Part shown: positions 11,592 through 23,230 of the stretch, piece by piece
Position numbering within the stretch: position 1 is the stretch's first letter
Layout of the letters: every line of letters begins with the position of its first letter
Source of the DNA: Stenopsyche tienmushanensis
Taxonomy: Eukaryota; Arthropoda; Insecta; Trichoptera; Stenopsychidae
Length of the DNA stretch: 64,000 bases
NCBI GenBank assembly: GCA_008973525.1
Contig: WACJ01000071.1
Location: 806,001-870,000 of the forward strand
Direction of reading: 5' to 3'
Notes under the pieces: model-generated
The model's input: the letters and a program-made list of their open reading frames with translations, nothing else
The model's database searches: none
Told to the model about the DNA's origin: nothing
Translations under genes and position numbers: made by a program

Positions 11592-13361
11592 TCTAGACAG
11601 ATTAAAATATGTTCCGATATATTACTCTTAATGGGATGAGTCTAGACCATCTCATCGTCTGGATACCTAATTAAAATTAATTACATTAAGTTGTAATCAC
11701 AGAAATATTTGGGGTATGTTCTTATTGAGGTTAAATTTTCTTAAATCTTTGTTTTTGAAGTGCTATTCCATTTGCGGTTAAGTTTATAATGATCATGGAA
11801 CTGATACATGGGTATTTTAAATTAAGTAATTTGTTTAGTGTGGGCTTGATTAGGCTTGATTGTAATTTACAGTATTTTTTTTAATGTAATATCAAACTGT
11901 AAGAGGATTCAACTAACAGTAATACACTTTACATATATGTGTTTTTTTTTTTAAAAACCTAAATAATTTAATTCAAATTTATTCCGTATGCTGGAGAAGC
12001 TTTTATGTAATGAATGTGTGTGGGTATTAAAGAGCTTTCAATATATTACTGCAGGAGCTTTAAACGAGCTTAGCGAAATAAGTGAATTCGTATTTTTGAA
12101 AGCAATTTATTTTAGAATTCTATGTAATGATTCGAACGTTATTTAATCAACAATACTAAAATATGCTTTAAAATGAAGCCAAGTGCATTCATGGCGTCAG
12201 AAAGACTGACTAAGCTAGAGCTTAGAGCTTTGAATGAAATTTATTAAGGAAAATATCAAGAGACGTCTTCATCTTATACTTCTCTTGCAATTTAATACTA
12301 GACATCTGCATGCTTCTGGGAGCAGCTTTAAGATACCATAAAATGTTGTCTGCAAAGATTGGAAGTCTTCCTCTGATCAAGAATCCTCTTACTCGAAGCA
12401 GTAAAGTTTATTGTCATTTACATTATTTCCAAGTCAAGTTACTATGAAAAATAAGTCAAAAGGAAAATAATTTCCTCGACAAAAAAATTTATTCGGGCTA
12501 TTGGTCGTCAGACCGATCTTATTGCCGATAGATATTCTATTTATAAGACATTCTCAACGTCCCATTGATATTATTTCAATGACTGTCTTAAGACTTCTTC
12601 CTTCGATAGATCAAACAAGATGAAAAGATACACAAACGCATGAATTTGCTCTAGTGTGTAAATCCTCCCCAATCCGGTTTCCCCCCATTCGTGAGCGAAT
12701 ATCCCGAAATTTGCCTTCAGCTGTAATTTGAGCTAGCAAAATAAACGTAATATGACACCGGGGAAACGTAGCGTTACCTTTAATTCATCTCGAGTCTAAC
12801 TTTGACGTAACACTTACGACTCCTGATCCGACATTTTAGGTATGGTTTGTTTTATGTAGGTTCTCATAGGAGGAACCTGAAGTATGTGAGCTATGCTTCG
12901 CGATGCGCTCTATGCAATCGGCTTTAAAAGCATTCCACTGCGGAGGAATTTGAGGAATCCCTTTGACGTTTTAATATTTGCTTTATTATGAGCTTTCATT
13001 ATGCAACAACGCCGGGGCTCAGACGTGCACTTTAAAATTGCATCGGTGGTCTGATGAAAGCTCACTGAAATACTCGAATCGATTCCAATGCAGCAAATCG
13101 AATCATTGGGTCTATATGGAAACCGAATGAACCTTGATATAAAACCGAGGAGAAAATAAGAGTTGAAGAGTTCTCTCTAGTTGATATATACTTAATTAAA
13201 TTTAAATGGCTTCGTTTAAGCTGAAATATAGTCGATCATACATGCAAATAAAATATTATAATAATTATTGTAGGGGCAAATCCTTAAAATTGTCTTTATT
13301 TTTAAAAATATTCCAGATGGTTATTAAAAATAAATATATTATAGGGGTCTGAAAGTATAAA
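11592..13361. other. noncoding stretch; possible regulatory island
   Basis: Two GTCTAGAC palindromes lie at 11592-11599 and 11640-11647. The block at about 12640-13120 is less AT-rich than its surroundings and open in several frames without any recognisable protein. It is a candidate regulatory island. Nothing else is seen. Confidence 0.4.
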
Positions 13362-14015
13362 CTATATAATATAATTCTCTTCAATATTAAATATATCTTC
13401 ACATCGCTCTTGGAGTCCTTCGATCGTTTTTTTGTAAAATCTTTGCGGCATAGAATCAAAAAACGATTTGAAATGCATTTCCACTTCACCTACATTTTTG
13501 AATCGTTTTTCTCTCAAGCTGTGCTCCATGAACCTGAAAAGGTAGAAATCCATCAGGGCGAGATGCGGTAGCACTTCCCAGTTTAATTATCGTATTTATC
13601 TAGTGTCAATTTTGCTTTAGCAGTATCGCCTTTCTATTGAATAAATACGGATGTTTCTCTTTTTTTAATTTTTGATGCAAAACTTCTAATTGCCGACAAT
13701 AGACTTGTGCATTTATATTAAAATTTCTCCCGGTTTTATTAATTAATAATAAATTATTCCCTGCATATACCACCATATGCACTACATAACCTTTTCTTAT
13801 AATCAATCCGGTATTAGGCATTGATAATGGGGGTTCTTGTCGAGAAAACCATTTATTTTTTTCTTCGGATATTATCGTAAATGAGCCATTTCAAAAAGAA
13901 ACGTAGCGCGTGTTTCGTCGTTCGTTTTTATTATATTTGGTAAAGACATGCGGTAACCATCCTACCCCATAAAATCTATCCTATTCGTTATGTCGATGAA
14001 TTTTAAATGTGTTTG
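13362..14015 (-). pseudogene. mariner transposase relic (central and C-terminal)
   Basis: From the 5' side on the minus strand: GWLPHVFTKYNKNERRNTR; then IISEEKNKWFSRQEPP, the decayed first catalytic box (normally GDEKW); then a segment ending VYCRQLEVLHQKLKKEKHP and FNRKAI. A short deletion removes the DNARPH-type second catalytic box. HLALMDFYLFRFMEHSLREK holds the last catalytic Asp, and FKSFFDSMPQRFYKK with ENYII and a stop closes the protein. Several frameshifts are present. It belongs to a different mariner lineage from the relic at 1.7 kb. Terminal repeats were not recognised. Confidence 0.85.
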
Positions 14016-14654
14016 TGTAGTAAAAAAGAGAATATCTTTGCAATTACTATCCGATTGTTTAAGCAAATATGTGATCCGATTAAGGATTTTAGTGCATCAT
14101 TATTAATTAATTTGAAAGTCTTCCCGTTCTGGCTTCATCCCTTAAGATTCTATTGCTCGATTTAAATTCTGGAACCAATATTGGCATTTGCGGAGTATTA
14201 CCACTTCACTATAAACACCTTTGAATGTTTTACCGACATTAATGGCATTCCAAACGGAATTTAAAACAGCAACATATAATGCTGGATGTCAACTTTTAGT
14301 TAGTTTAGAGTCTGGAAATTTCATCGTTAACAATTTAAAATTTGTAGCAATGGTTCTACAAAAAAATAACAAACCAACAAATTATTTGCACATTGTCGAA
14401 AATTAGAGAAGATTGTGTATGAGCTAGTTGCTTTATTAATATATAATATTGTAGTGATATTCATATTGTTATCATAATCAATCATTCACAGGCATCCGTC
14501 GTAATTAATCAATTGGAAATATGAATAGTGCTTATTTGCACAGCGATTTTTTTTCTAACATTCCGCGTTTGAATCAAAATCACAATTATAGTCTGTATCA
14601 CTGTTATGTTCAAATATTACAAAATGACATTTGTAGTACATAATGTTGAGCTTA
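14016..14654. other. AT-rich noncoding stretch
   Basis: It holds only short frames without domain signatures. It may include the decayed 5' part of the mariner to its left. Confidence 0.35.
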
Positions 14655-14660
14655 TTTATT
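14655..14660 (-). promoter_or_regulatory. candidate polyadenylation signal
   Basis: An AATAAA hexamer on the minus strand lies about 340 bp downstream of the stop of the decayed coding sequence at 15.0-15.5 kb. It could mark the end of that transcript, but in AT-rich DNA the hexamer is expected often by chance. Confidence 0.3.
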
Positions 14661-14995
14661 CAACTTCAAGATGTCAGCTTCGTGGAATTGTATTATAAAA
14701 AGGACGCTTATGGAATATGCTCGTCGCCAAAGTTTTGCACAGTCGACTTGCATTGTTGTGACACATTTTGAAATTTTCTTTGGTTTAGTTGAAAAACTAT
14801 ACAATCATCTCAAATATCCTTTTAGAACCACTTTACATTCCCGACAATTTTCTATAGAGATGCATGAAAGTTTTCTACAATGGAATAGTTGAATATTTTG
14901 AAAAGCTCGTGCAGAATCCAAATAAGGCGAACGCTCGTTGCATAAATCCGTGCTTACAAATGTTTACTCGGCATTTTTTTCATTTGTGTATAAAA

Positions 14996-15458
14996 CTACA
15001 AAGTTGCTAGTTTCGTTGAGTAATCCAAATTCGCTTTGATGGGAGCGTTTCTGGATATATTTTTTCTAATTCTCTCCCTCAACTGCTCCTCATATTTCAC
15101 AGAATTTAAGCTAGCTGCCGTTTTCACGGACTCCACGAACGCCTGAAGTCGTAATTCCAACTGTCTGGATGCAAAACTTTTTAATTAAACTTTTGCCTCG
15201 ACTCACACTATAAGTGGATTTAATACGTCTGAAAGAAAAGAATTCCATAGCCGCGAGCGTGTTTTGTTAAATTCTGGGGTGGTACACCATTCGTCTAGTT
15301 TTCAGGTACAAAAGCCGATTGCGTTTCTTCAGCTGTTGGATTTTTTCAAGCAGAATTTGTAGTGATCATTTTAATTGCGGAAATTCTCATTCGCATCCTG
15401 AAAACGAAAGCGGACACTCAAACTGATGATGAATAACCTGCGGATCGTTGACGCTCAT
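14996..15458 (-). pseudogene. decayed coding sequence of unknown family, about 154 codons
   Basis: Starting at an ATG at 15458, one minus-strand frame can be followed to a TAG at 14996-14998 with three internal stops and one single-base frameshift (near 15172). The start reads MSVNDPQVIHHQFECPLSF. Then come ILLEKIQQLKKRNRLLYLK, TRRMVYHP, AMEFFSFRRIKSTYSVS and, after the shift, LELRLQAFVESVKTAASL and KYEEQLRERIRKNISRN, ending NLDYSTKLATL. Lys/Arg/Glu-rich amphipathic stretches suggest helices. A TTTCTTTCAG near 15228 resembles a splice acceptor, yet the frame continues through it, as expected for a processed copy. An AATAAA lies about 340 bp downstream. I do not recognise the family; a retrocopy of a host gene or a transposon accessory protein are both possible. 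Confidence 0.55.
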
Positions 15459-15897
15459 TTTGCAGCTCCCTCGGGAGGGTAGTTGTATATGTGATGGATG
15501 AGACCGATTTAGAGTATCAGTGCAATCATGAATTTATAAATGGCGATGTCATTGCAAAAGTACTGCAAGCACTCACAGTTTAAAGTAATCCGTTGAATCC
15601 TCAATTTAAATAGACCATTGATAGATCAATACATCATTCTGAATGAATTGAACTTAATTTCAATAATATTACTATAATCATAACTTGTAATAGCGGATAT
15701 GTTTTCGAATTTGGATTTCTTAATTATCATGCTTGATTTGCACCAATTTGTAATATGGATCATTTAGCATCAAAATATTCATATTGCCATAAATTTATAC
15801 AAGTTTAATACTAGATGTACCAAATCAGTTTGAATAACTGGTTAAATGATCTTATTTTAAAATTCCATAATCATGTTACATTATTTTTTCATGTTTT
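15459..15897. other. noncoding stretch upstream of the decayed coding sequence
   Basis: The part near 15460-15600 has mixed composition and could be 5' untranslated or promoter sequence of the minus-strand relic. The rest is AT-rich with nothing recognised. Confidence 0.35.
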
Positions 15898-15985
15898 TAA
15901 TATATCACTCAATAAGTTCGTAGGATTTTTTTAGGGAATTTCCAAAAAACGATCCCAAATAAAGAATTTTGATGGTTTAAACTTA
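15898..15985. mobile_element. mariner-type MITE, left part only
   Basis: The segment starts ATATCACTCAATAAGTTCG, matching the terminal repeat of the elements at 26.08, 29.53 and 48.73 kb. An internal TTTTAGGGAATTTCC and CCCAAATAAAGAA series aligns with the inside of the 26-kb copy read in reverse. The right terminal repeat is not found, so the copy is truncated or eroded. Confidence 0.65.
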
Positions 15986-18900
15986 GTATATTGTAAATGG
16001 GTTTTTTTATTTAGAAAAGAAGCAATATTACAACCCCTAAGTGAATTTGTAGTACTCAAACTTATAGAGCCATATACTATGAAGGAAAAAACCATTTCAA
16101 ATGGTAATAGCATCTAAATTGGTTGGTCCAATATACAGAAACAAAAAGAAAATCCCAAATGGGTTAGAAATACCAAAAATGTACTTAACATCGTAGTATG
16201 TAAGAATTTAATGAGTCAATAAATATAAAATTACTATATTACTAGGTATCTTAAGACCAATCATTTTGGCTGGTTTTGTTAGAAGTAATTTTGCCCAAAT
16301 GTCGTTAAATCCTGTGTTAATTACATATGAAAGGCACCAAATAAAAATACTCTATCTTTGGGAAAATCTACTATTCAACACACTGCTATAATATCTATTT
16401 AATTTTAATTATATTAATATTGATGTAAATATCAGATTTTAGCATAAATAATTTTATTGTATTATTAATCAGCTTAATATGTAAACATGTAATAATCTTA
16501 TAATGCTTGCTTTTAATTAATCGGATTAATCCAACAAGGAAACTCTAAATATATTATTGATGAGATTACTCAATGACATTACAAATTCAAACCGATCTAC
16601 TTATTTAGACTCAAATCGAATATCTAAAAATGCCTTTAATATTCCATATTCATTATTAAAATAATTCGTCTATATAAAAAGGATTGAATAATGATCTAAA
16701 TTGTAGCAAAAAGTTTATGTATTTGCTAATTGACTTAAAATTTAAATTTTGTCAAGAGAAATAAACGTCAAGATGATATTATGATTAATCTCATTATTTA
16801 GGTTTGACCCATGTAAATTTGCTACTATTTATAAATATTTCGATTAAAATTTGCATAAATATATCCTTTGTGCTTAACACTGGATATTTCCTGGGGCTGA
16901 ATAGTAGTTGTTGTAATGTGAGTAGTATTTAAATAATTTTATGCTTAATTCTTACGCAAACGCAAAACAAGAGGAAGCATTAAAAAATATTATAGATAGA
17001 AGCATGTCTAGAATAAAATAAATATATATGGGTTATCTTGCGAATTCACAATTCGGCAGATTGAAATTCTCTACCCCAGATTTTTCCTTCTCTGAGAATT
17101 CACGCCCTACGGCGCTGAAAGTTTCAACAAAAAAAATCGCTGAAAGTTTTTAATATTCCAATAATCACCACTTCTTGTATACGAAAAAAGTGCCGGAAAA
17201 TAAAAACTTCCGTCCGAATTAAAATTTCACTTTATAATCCTGAATTATGCAGAGATTAAATATAATTTGCGCAAAATTTACATTACAAACGAAGATATGT
17301 CCCGGATTAAAAATTGATTATTTTTTATATTGAGATTTTAGGACGAATGTTAGTGTATAAATAGACCGATGATGCATGCGATCCATTTATCATTCTTTGT
17401 GTTTTGTAGAAGCATATACTGTATTAAAAACGAATCGTACTGTGCAGAAATTGAGCGTAAAGAACAAATGGCTTAGATAATATTCTGAAATTTAGCCCTG
17501 TTTTAATTATTTATTCGTAAGGGAAAACGGTTAGAAATTTGTTTTTTGTTGAAGCTACGGACCTTTGAAACCTTTCGGGATGCGAAACATTTGTAAATCT
17601 GAAATTTTAAGTGTGTAACAATGTATGAACGAATTCAGAATTAGTGTATGTTTTATCGGTCAAAAAGATAGATTAGCATGTATAAAGATCGTGCTTTTAA
17701 AAAGGAGTTCATTGGGGATCATTGTGCGAAGTTAGTTTTGCTACTTTCATTTCCAATTGCTACAAAGAGCTCGTGAAAATTACAAGCTTTGTTTAAAAGC
17801 TCGCTTCAAACTCTTTGGACAACCTTTTATTTAGTATAAACGAAGTTTCCTCAACTAGCGTTGAAGCTCTCTTAGTTGGGAATTTAAGAACAAGTTACAA
17901 TACAATTTGTTCCAGTTCAACCGATCGCGATTTAATGAAATACTGATTGCCAAATTGATGTTCTCGAAGTGGAGCGATTAATAACCGGGATTTGCCCTTA
18001 TTATAATCCACTTTTGTTGAAGTTAGTATCGCTTGCCGGATGTTTCCCCCAGTAAGGTAAACGGCCAGCTTCTCGGAAGCGCTGTGACGGAAATGACATA
18101 ATCATATTTGTGTTAGAGCTATATCCATGTGGCTTTTCTACTGAGAGTTTACTGTAACAACATCCTTTTGGAGCTTTATGAAGGTTGTACTCCTTTCGCT
18201 TTGATGGCCGAACCAATAACTATTTCTGCGAAATGCCGTGTTTTCGATAAGCCTTTCAGGGGTTCAATACTGTATTGCTGCGATTTATATTCTAACAAGA
18301 ACGAGTTTTGATCAGAAATGGATCGGACCAACATAATGGAAGCTACTTCCATCATCAAGATCTGATAAACTCCGTGACGAACATTATCTGCAAGGGACAT
18401 CTAAAATATCATCCCCGAGAACAAAAGATATGTTTTGAATGAATACCTTGGAGATATTCGATATATATGCCATATATACCGAATATATCTGAAGAACTCT
18501 GGATAGATTAAAAATACAATTTAAATACATAAAATTAGCCAAGAAAAATATTTGCAAATATACAATATGTCTAGAAATATCAGTAGAACAATTATAGAGA
18601 AAAAATGTGTTAAAAACATCTCAACGCCATTATTCTTCTTATTTGTGAACTGCTTTCAATTTGATCAATTCGGATCATTGTTTTTTCAGAAGATGTTACT
18701 GCCAATTATGTTGAAATAATTGATGGTGTAACATAGAAAGAGTTTTATTAAATTCAAGTGCTTCATCACTGTTTCTCTCTTTAAAAAAATCACATTTTCA
18801 AGATTGTCCCAAAAGAAATTAATTTTTTTTTAGGCACATCAGATGACAATAAAGATGCTAAATAATTCCAAAGAGCGACTTTGTCAAAAGAAAACTGATT

Positions 18901-19239
18901 TTCTCAAAATTAAATTAAATCTCAAACTTGACCATTAAGATTAAATCAAAGAGAAATCGGTAATTTAGTAAAAAAAAAACTTTTAAAAACATTGTCATTG
19001 ATTCATTTTAAAAATATGAGTTATTTTATCTCACCAATTCCTATGGCCACTACGTGTGGCCTGTTTTTTCTCGGGCAGTTTTTATGAATTTCAAATAAGA
19101 TTTTGGTATTTTTTTAAATGTAAGAATCAAGTGAATACTCTAAAAATATCGTCTTATTATCTAACCATTAATTTGTCATATGGAAAATAATAGGTTTACA
19201 GAAAGGGTTTACTTATCATATTTTAAAAAAAACCAAGAT
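15986..19239. other. long noncoding stretch
   Basis: No element is recognised. The island at about 17990-18420 is less AT-rich and open on both strands (71- and 74-codon minus frames), with no domain I can name. The end of the stretch (18.8-19.2 kb) may include the lost 5' part of the piggyBac relic, but translation there is too broken to say. Confidence 0.4.
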
Positions 19240-20056
19240 TAGCTGTGGGACGAAAGATAGCATACAGAAAACGAGATATTATAATATTAGCTGGGTGAGA
19301 CAAAATAATAGTCACATTGCTCAGTACAAAGCATACATATAACTTCTCAATCAATGAGAAGAAGAGCAAGGACTACCCCATACCAATCTAATCAAGATGA
19401 GCTAATAAAAGCCAGTAGTTATTTTAGATTACATTAAAAATATGGGTGGGGTGGACACACGAGATTAATACGCAACATCATATTGTTTCATGCGAAAGAC
19501 TGAAGTGTTGGAAGAAGCTATTTTTTTAGGGTTTTGAAACATCGACTGTAAACTTTTATATTTTATACAAGGAATATAAAATTAAAAAAAAAATAGAAAG
19601 CCAATAAATCATAAAAAAATTCGCTGACAATTGTTGATTCGTTGGCAACTCATTAGCAAATTGGAACGATTGTCATTAACTGATCACAATCAACGGTTAG
19701 ATGTAAGTCCTCATTTTATTTATAGTAAATCAGGGAGGAATTATAGAGACTGTATGATGTGTTCAGAACGTGAAACTGAAAAAGAATGAAAGCAAACGCT
19801 ATATTTTTGCGACACTTACGAAAGGAAACCAGCGCTTCATTCTGAAGATTGCTTCGAAAAATATCATATATTACATGATTAAAAAAATAAATGGATCAAA
19901 TAAAATACCTAATATACTTGATAAACGTCCTGCATAATAAAATACTATTTTTTTAATTCATAAACCCCATTCAAACAATTTTTAAGAAATACGCAAAAAA
20001 TGGCTTGGAGTAGGTTGGTTGGAAACTTTTATGAAAAAATTTTGGAGCCCAAAGGG
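19240..20056 (+). pseudogene. piggyBac transposase relic with right terminus
   Basis: Plus-strand translation, with several stops and one frameshift, gives the C-terminal third of a piggyBac transposase. KPVVILDYIKNMGGVD is the hallmark segment holding the last catalytic Asp. SYCFMRKTE is followed after the shift by KCWKKLFF and NFYILYKEYK, the usual WW-rich helices. The Cys-rich tail RDCMMCSERETEKE, TLYFCDTYERKPAL and CFEKYH ends in a TAA at about 19881. About 175 bp further, CCCAAAGGG abuts TTAA (20057-20060), the expected piggyBac end and target site. No left end was found. Confidence 0.85.
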
Positions 20057-21748
20057 TTAAGAAGACATTACCTTCTCTAGCATTCAATTAGTTGTAGCAA
20101 ATAATGGTGATTCACTGCTCATGTAAATAATATGTTAATAGTTCGGACTCTTAATGATCTGCTTTCTAAAGGCAGGCTTACAAGTAATATTTATTTAATG
20201 TTATTCATATTTTATGTACGAAATAAAATATTACAAAATTTGAATAATAAAAAAGTACTTTGTTTTCATGCGAAATCGTATCTCGAAGAATTTGTTGTAT
20301 CGAATATTCAGTTGAATTAAAAAATGTTTTCATTAGAGCTCAAAGCGGAAGTCTTTAATTAATTCTTTAGCAAAATTATCACGCTCTCAATGATGAGCGG
20401 AAGAAATTATGCAAATTCCAGAAATTAATTTAAATTTTATAAAAAAAAATTATAAATATAATTTCTCGGGAGAAAAGAAAGCGGCCGGCGCTGAAGTATA
20501 AGGGGCGTGATGATGTCATTTTTTCAAGGAGTTTCTCTGTATAAATTTCAAACAAAACTTTGTACGAATTTGCATAATCATAAGAAACCTCCCATGGCCG
20601 CGCAAATAACAGTTTCTTTTCATCCCTTCTTAAATTCTTTGAAAAGAGTTAAAAAAAAAGTTGTAAGCTTTGTAATACATTCCACTGTGTAGCTGAATTG
20701 GGAAAATTTAAATACCGGAAGACCACAATACAACATGCGACCAAATTCGCACAAAAAAGCGCGGCAAAATAATTGAGCGCATACGAGGCATCAAAAACAT
20801 AAATTGCTAGTAGTTATTCGAAAGCTCATCGATCTGTTGCTAAGAATAGCTCAAAGAAAAGCTTCATCCGCTTCTTAAGGGACTATCGGGCAAAGCTCGC
20901 GGTTGCTTTAATGCTAACCGGAAGTTCGATAAAAGAAACAGATAACCGGCAAAAGCTTCGAATGGCCTGGAAGCCTCGTGACACTTCACAGTTAGCCCCT
21001 GATTTATGTCTTCCATAACATTTCTCCTGGCCCTTGTATTTTTATTTTCTCTCGCGATGCTTTTAATATTAAGTTCCAAATTTATTGCTGAAGCTAACGA
21101 AATCTTTGAAATAGTTGACGTTTATTTGTGTTATAATGTTGTTTATATGCGAAGAGTACAATGAAGTAATGCCTGGTCGAAAATAATAAAACCTCGCATT
21201 TATCACGTATTTTTAAAATAATATTTTCTGCCACAATCGTGACACACTAAGAAAATATGTACTATTAATAATGCATTTGTAAATATCGTATTATTATTCA
21301 TATCGCCAGAGACAAATATGAGTTAATGAATTTTAGATTTACTCGATATTTTCCCGCAAATTATGGTTTTTATTCTTTATGGGAATTGACGCAGAGCAAT
21401 GGGATAAGCCTTAAAATTTGTGGGTACAAATCCTTCCTATGGGGACATAATTCACAGACTCGTATCCTTCGTAATCCTTATCCAATTAAAATTTCATACG
21501 CGATTTACCCAAAATCTGGAACGTGGATCGAATCTGCCTGTAGAGATTAATTAAGACATGATATGAAAAAAGTTTCCCATAAAAAAGGGAGTTTTATATA
21601 TGTTTTATTTTGAATGGAATGTGTTTATTAATTTTCGCCTTTTTTTGCTTTTTCAGGAAGCCGATTTTTTACATCAGCTCCAATTTGTGGTAAATATACA
21701 TTTTAATTTTTCAATAATAAATATATTAATTTTGGGATATCAATCAAT
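20057..21748. other. noncoding stretch; possible regulatory island
   Basis: It starts with the TTAA next to the piggyBac end. The block at about 20700-21100 is less AT-rich and includes a 71-codon minus frame of no known family. It is a possible regulatory island. Confidence 0.4.
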
Positions 21749-21760
21749 ACTTATCTATAT
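21749..21760. repeat. target-site duplication, left copy
   Basis: ACTTATCTATAT directly abuts the CAT-repeat end of the 3.28-kb insertion. An identical 12-mer lies at 25037-25048, at the other end of the insertion. Confidence 0.85.
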
Positions 21761-21835
21761 CATCATCATCATCATAGCGCAGCCACTAACAGTCCACTAC
21801 AGAACTATGGGCCTCTTCAATATCCATTCATAGGA
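21761..21835 (-). repeat. RTE-type 3' end with (ATG)n tail
   Basis: On the plus strand, CATCATCATCATCATAGCGC is followed by GTCCACTACAGAACTATGGG and CCTCTTC. In reverse this is the GAGGCC..AT..GTGGAC block seen at the 3' ends of many insect RTE-type LINEs, ending in ATG trinucleotides instead of poly(A). It marks the 3' side of the 3.28-kb insertion and meets the target duplication exactly. Confidence 0.75.
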
Positions 21836-22014
21836 AAGGGGTTACATCCATTTCGTCTGTATCATACATTCACCTCCTCATTCGCTCGATATTGAAGGTA
21901 GCATTACCACCGAGTTTTATTTTGAACGCTCACCCAACGGGTATCCTGAGTGAACGTATTGACGAACGCTTTCGCGAACGTCTCGATAAGGAGTTTGGGG
22001 TGTTTGTAAAGACT

Positions 22015-22050
22015 GAGTAGTTTTCATAGGGAGATGGTGGAAAACTACTC
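22015..22050. repeat. 11-bp perfect hairpin in the retroposon body
   Basis: GAGTAGTTTTC (22015-22025) and GAAAACTACTC (22040-22050) enclose a 14-base loop. It lies about 250 bp from the 3' end of the element, where stem-loops often serve reverse-transcriptase recognition in LINEs; that role is inferred only. Confidence 0.8.
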
Positions 22051-22549
22051 TAGACGACCTTTTTGACTCTACTGAAAAGGGCTTTCTGGAGTACAAGGAG
22101 TCCAGTCCCCCCTTTCCTCGCTAGGGCGTTGCCGGGGTAGGGTGAAGACATACGAGACGCTTAAGTGCATCTCGGATTCGCTCCTACACCAACTGAGGGT
22201 GTCTCCCCGTCACCGTACAACTTACCCGAGCGGATTCGAAACTGAGTGGTTTCGCCATTTTTTCAGGTTGCCCCTCTCAGTTCGGCGATTACAAAACGAT
22301 ATAGAAGTCAACGGAAGACAATGTTGTTTTTCGTTGCAAAGTAAAGATCATCAAATGCATCTCCTCGAGGCCGTCTTCTTGGTGTTCTTCTTGTTCCTGC
22401 TCCGTTCCTAGAGTCTCTCGGATCCGAACCGGTGAGGTTCCTTGAGTTCCATACTGCTAAGTAGGGAAGACCATGCAAGAGACAACGAGCGACATGCAAG
22501 TTAAGATTCGTATAAAAAGCAATGAATAGTATATAAACTGGGTATCAGC

Positions 22550-22910
22550 TTGCTGTTAGAAGAGTATTTAAGTATCTACTCTGTAAAAAGGTACTAGTCA
22601 AGTGGCCAATAGATAAAATACATAAAATCGTATAAGTATAATAGTTAGGAGTAGTCAAATGTGGTTAGGCCGCAAAAGTATTAGTCAAATTGTATTAGCA
22701 AGGGGTAGTTATGTCGCATCACAGTATTCGAACTTTGACGCTTAGTGTCTACCGGGCACAATCAAATAATATTTAATCGGTCAGACTGGGAGTAACTGGA
22801 AAAAAAATATATAGAGACATAGCTGAAACGAATAGGTTAAAGTCAGGTATCAAGTAATATCCAATAGTCAGGTCCATATCAAATAGTTTTATAGTCAAGA
22901 TTGTATTATG
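22550..22910. repeat. degenerate TAGTCAA-rich segment
   Basis: The words AGTCAAGT, AGTCAAAT, AGTCAAAT, AGTCAGGT and AGTCAAGA recur at irregular spacing, together with AATAG and GTATTA words. The segment looks like a much-decayed short tandem repeat inside the body of the 3.28-kb element. No coding frame runs through it. Confidence 0.45.
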
Positions 22911-23000
22911 GGAGCAGTCGAAAAAGCATTTTGCTCCCAGTGTTCCCGCGTTTATGTGATAGTAGGAGGCGGATGTGTGCGAGTGTTTGTTAATTCACTT

Positions 23001-23230
23001 ACCTTGGAAGCTTGGATTATTATGATCTTACTTGCGTTATTATCCTTGTTGTAGTTCCTCTCATGTGACGCGGTGAAGATGTTCCATTTTTTGTGCAGAT
23101 GTCGTAAAAACAATGTTTTTCGGCGTCACTCGCGAATTTTATATACAAGTGTAGTCGGCGTTTCGTCAGAGCGTACGAATGAACTTGCGCGGGGGAGAGT
23201 GGAGGGGGGGGGGTCCCCGGCGTTGAGGGT
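23001..23230 (-). promoter_or_regulatory. promoter-like block downstream of monomers
   Basis: On the minus strand the GC-rich tract next to the last monomer is followed by TATATAAAA (23137-23145). About 135 bp later comes CCAAGGTAAGTG, a strong splice-donor match with GT at 23001-23002. Its first bases next to the monomer (ACGCCGGGG) resemble the GC-rich edge of the monomer itself. The order monomers, TATA, leader fits a transcription start for the minus-strand element. Neither transcription nor splicing is shown. Confidence 0.5.
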
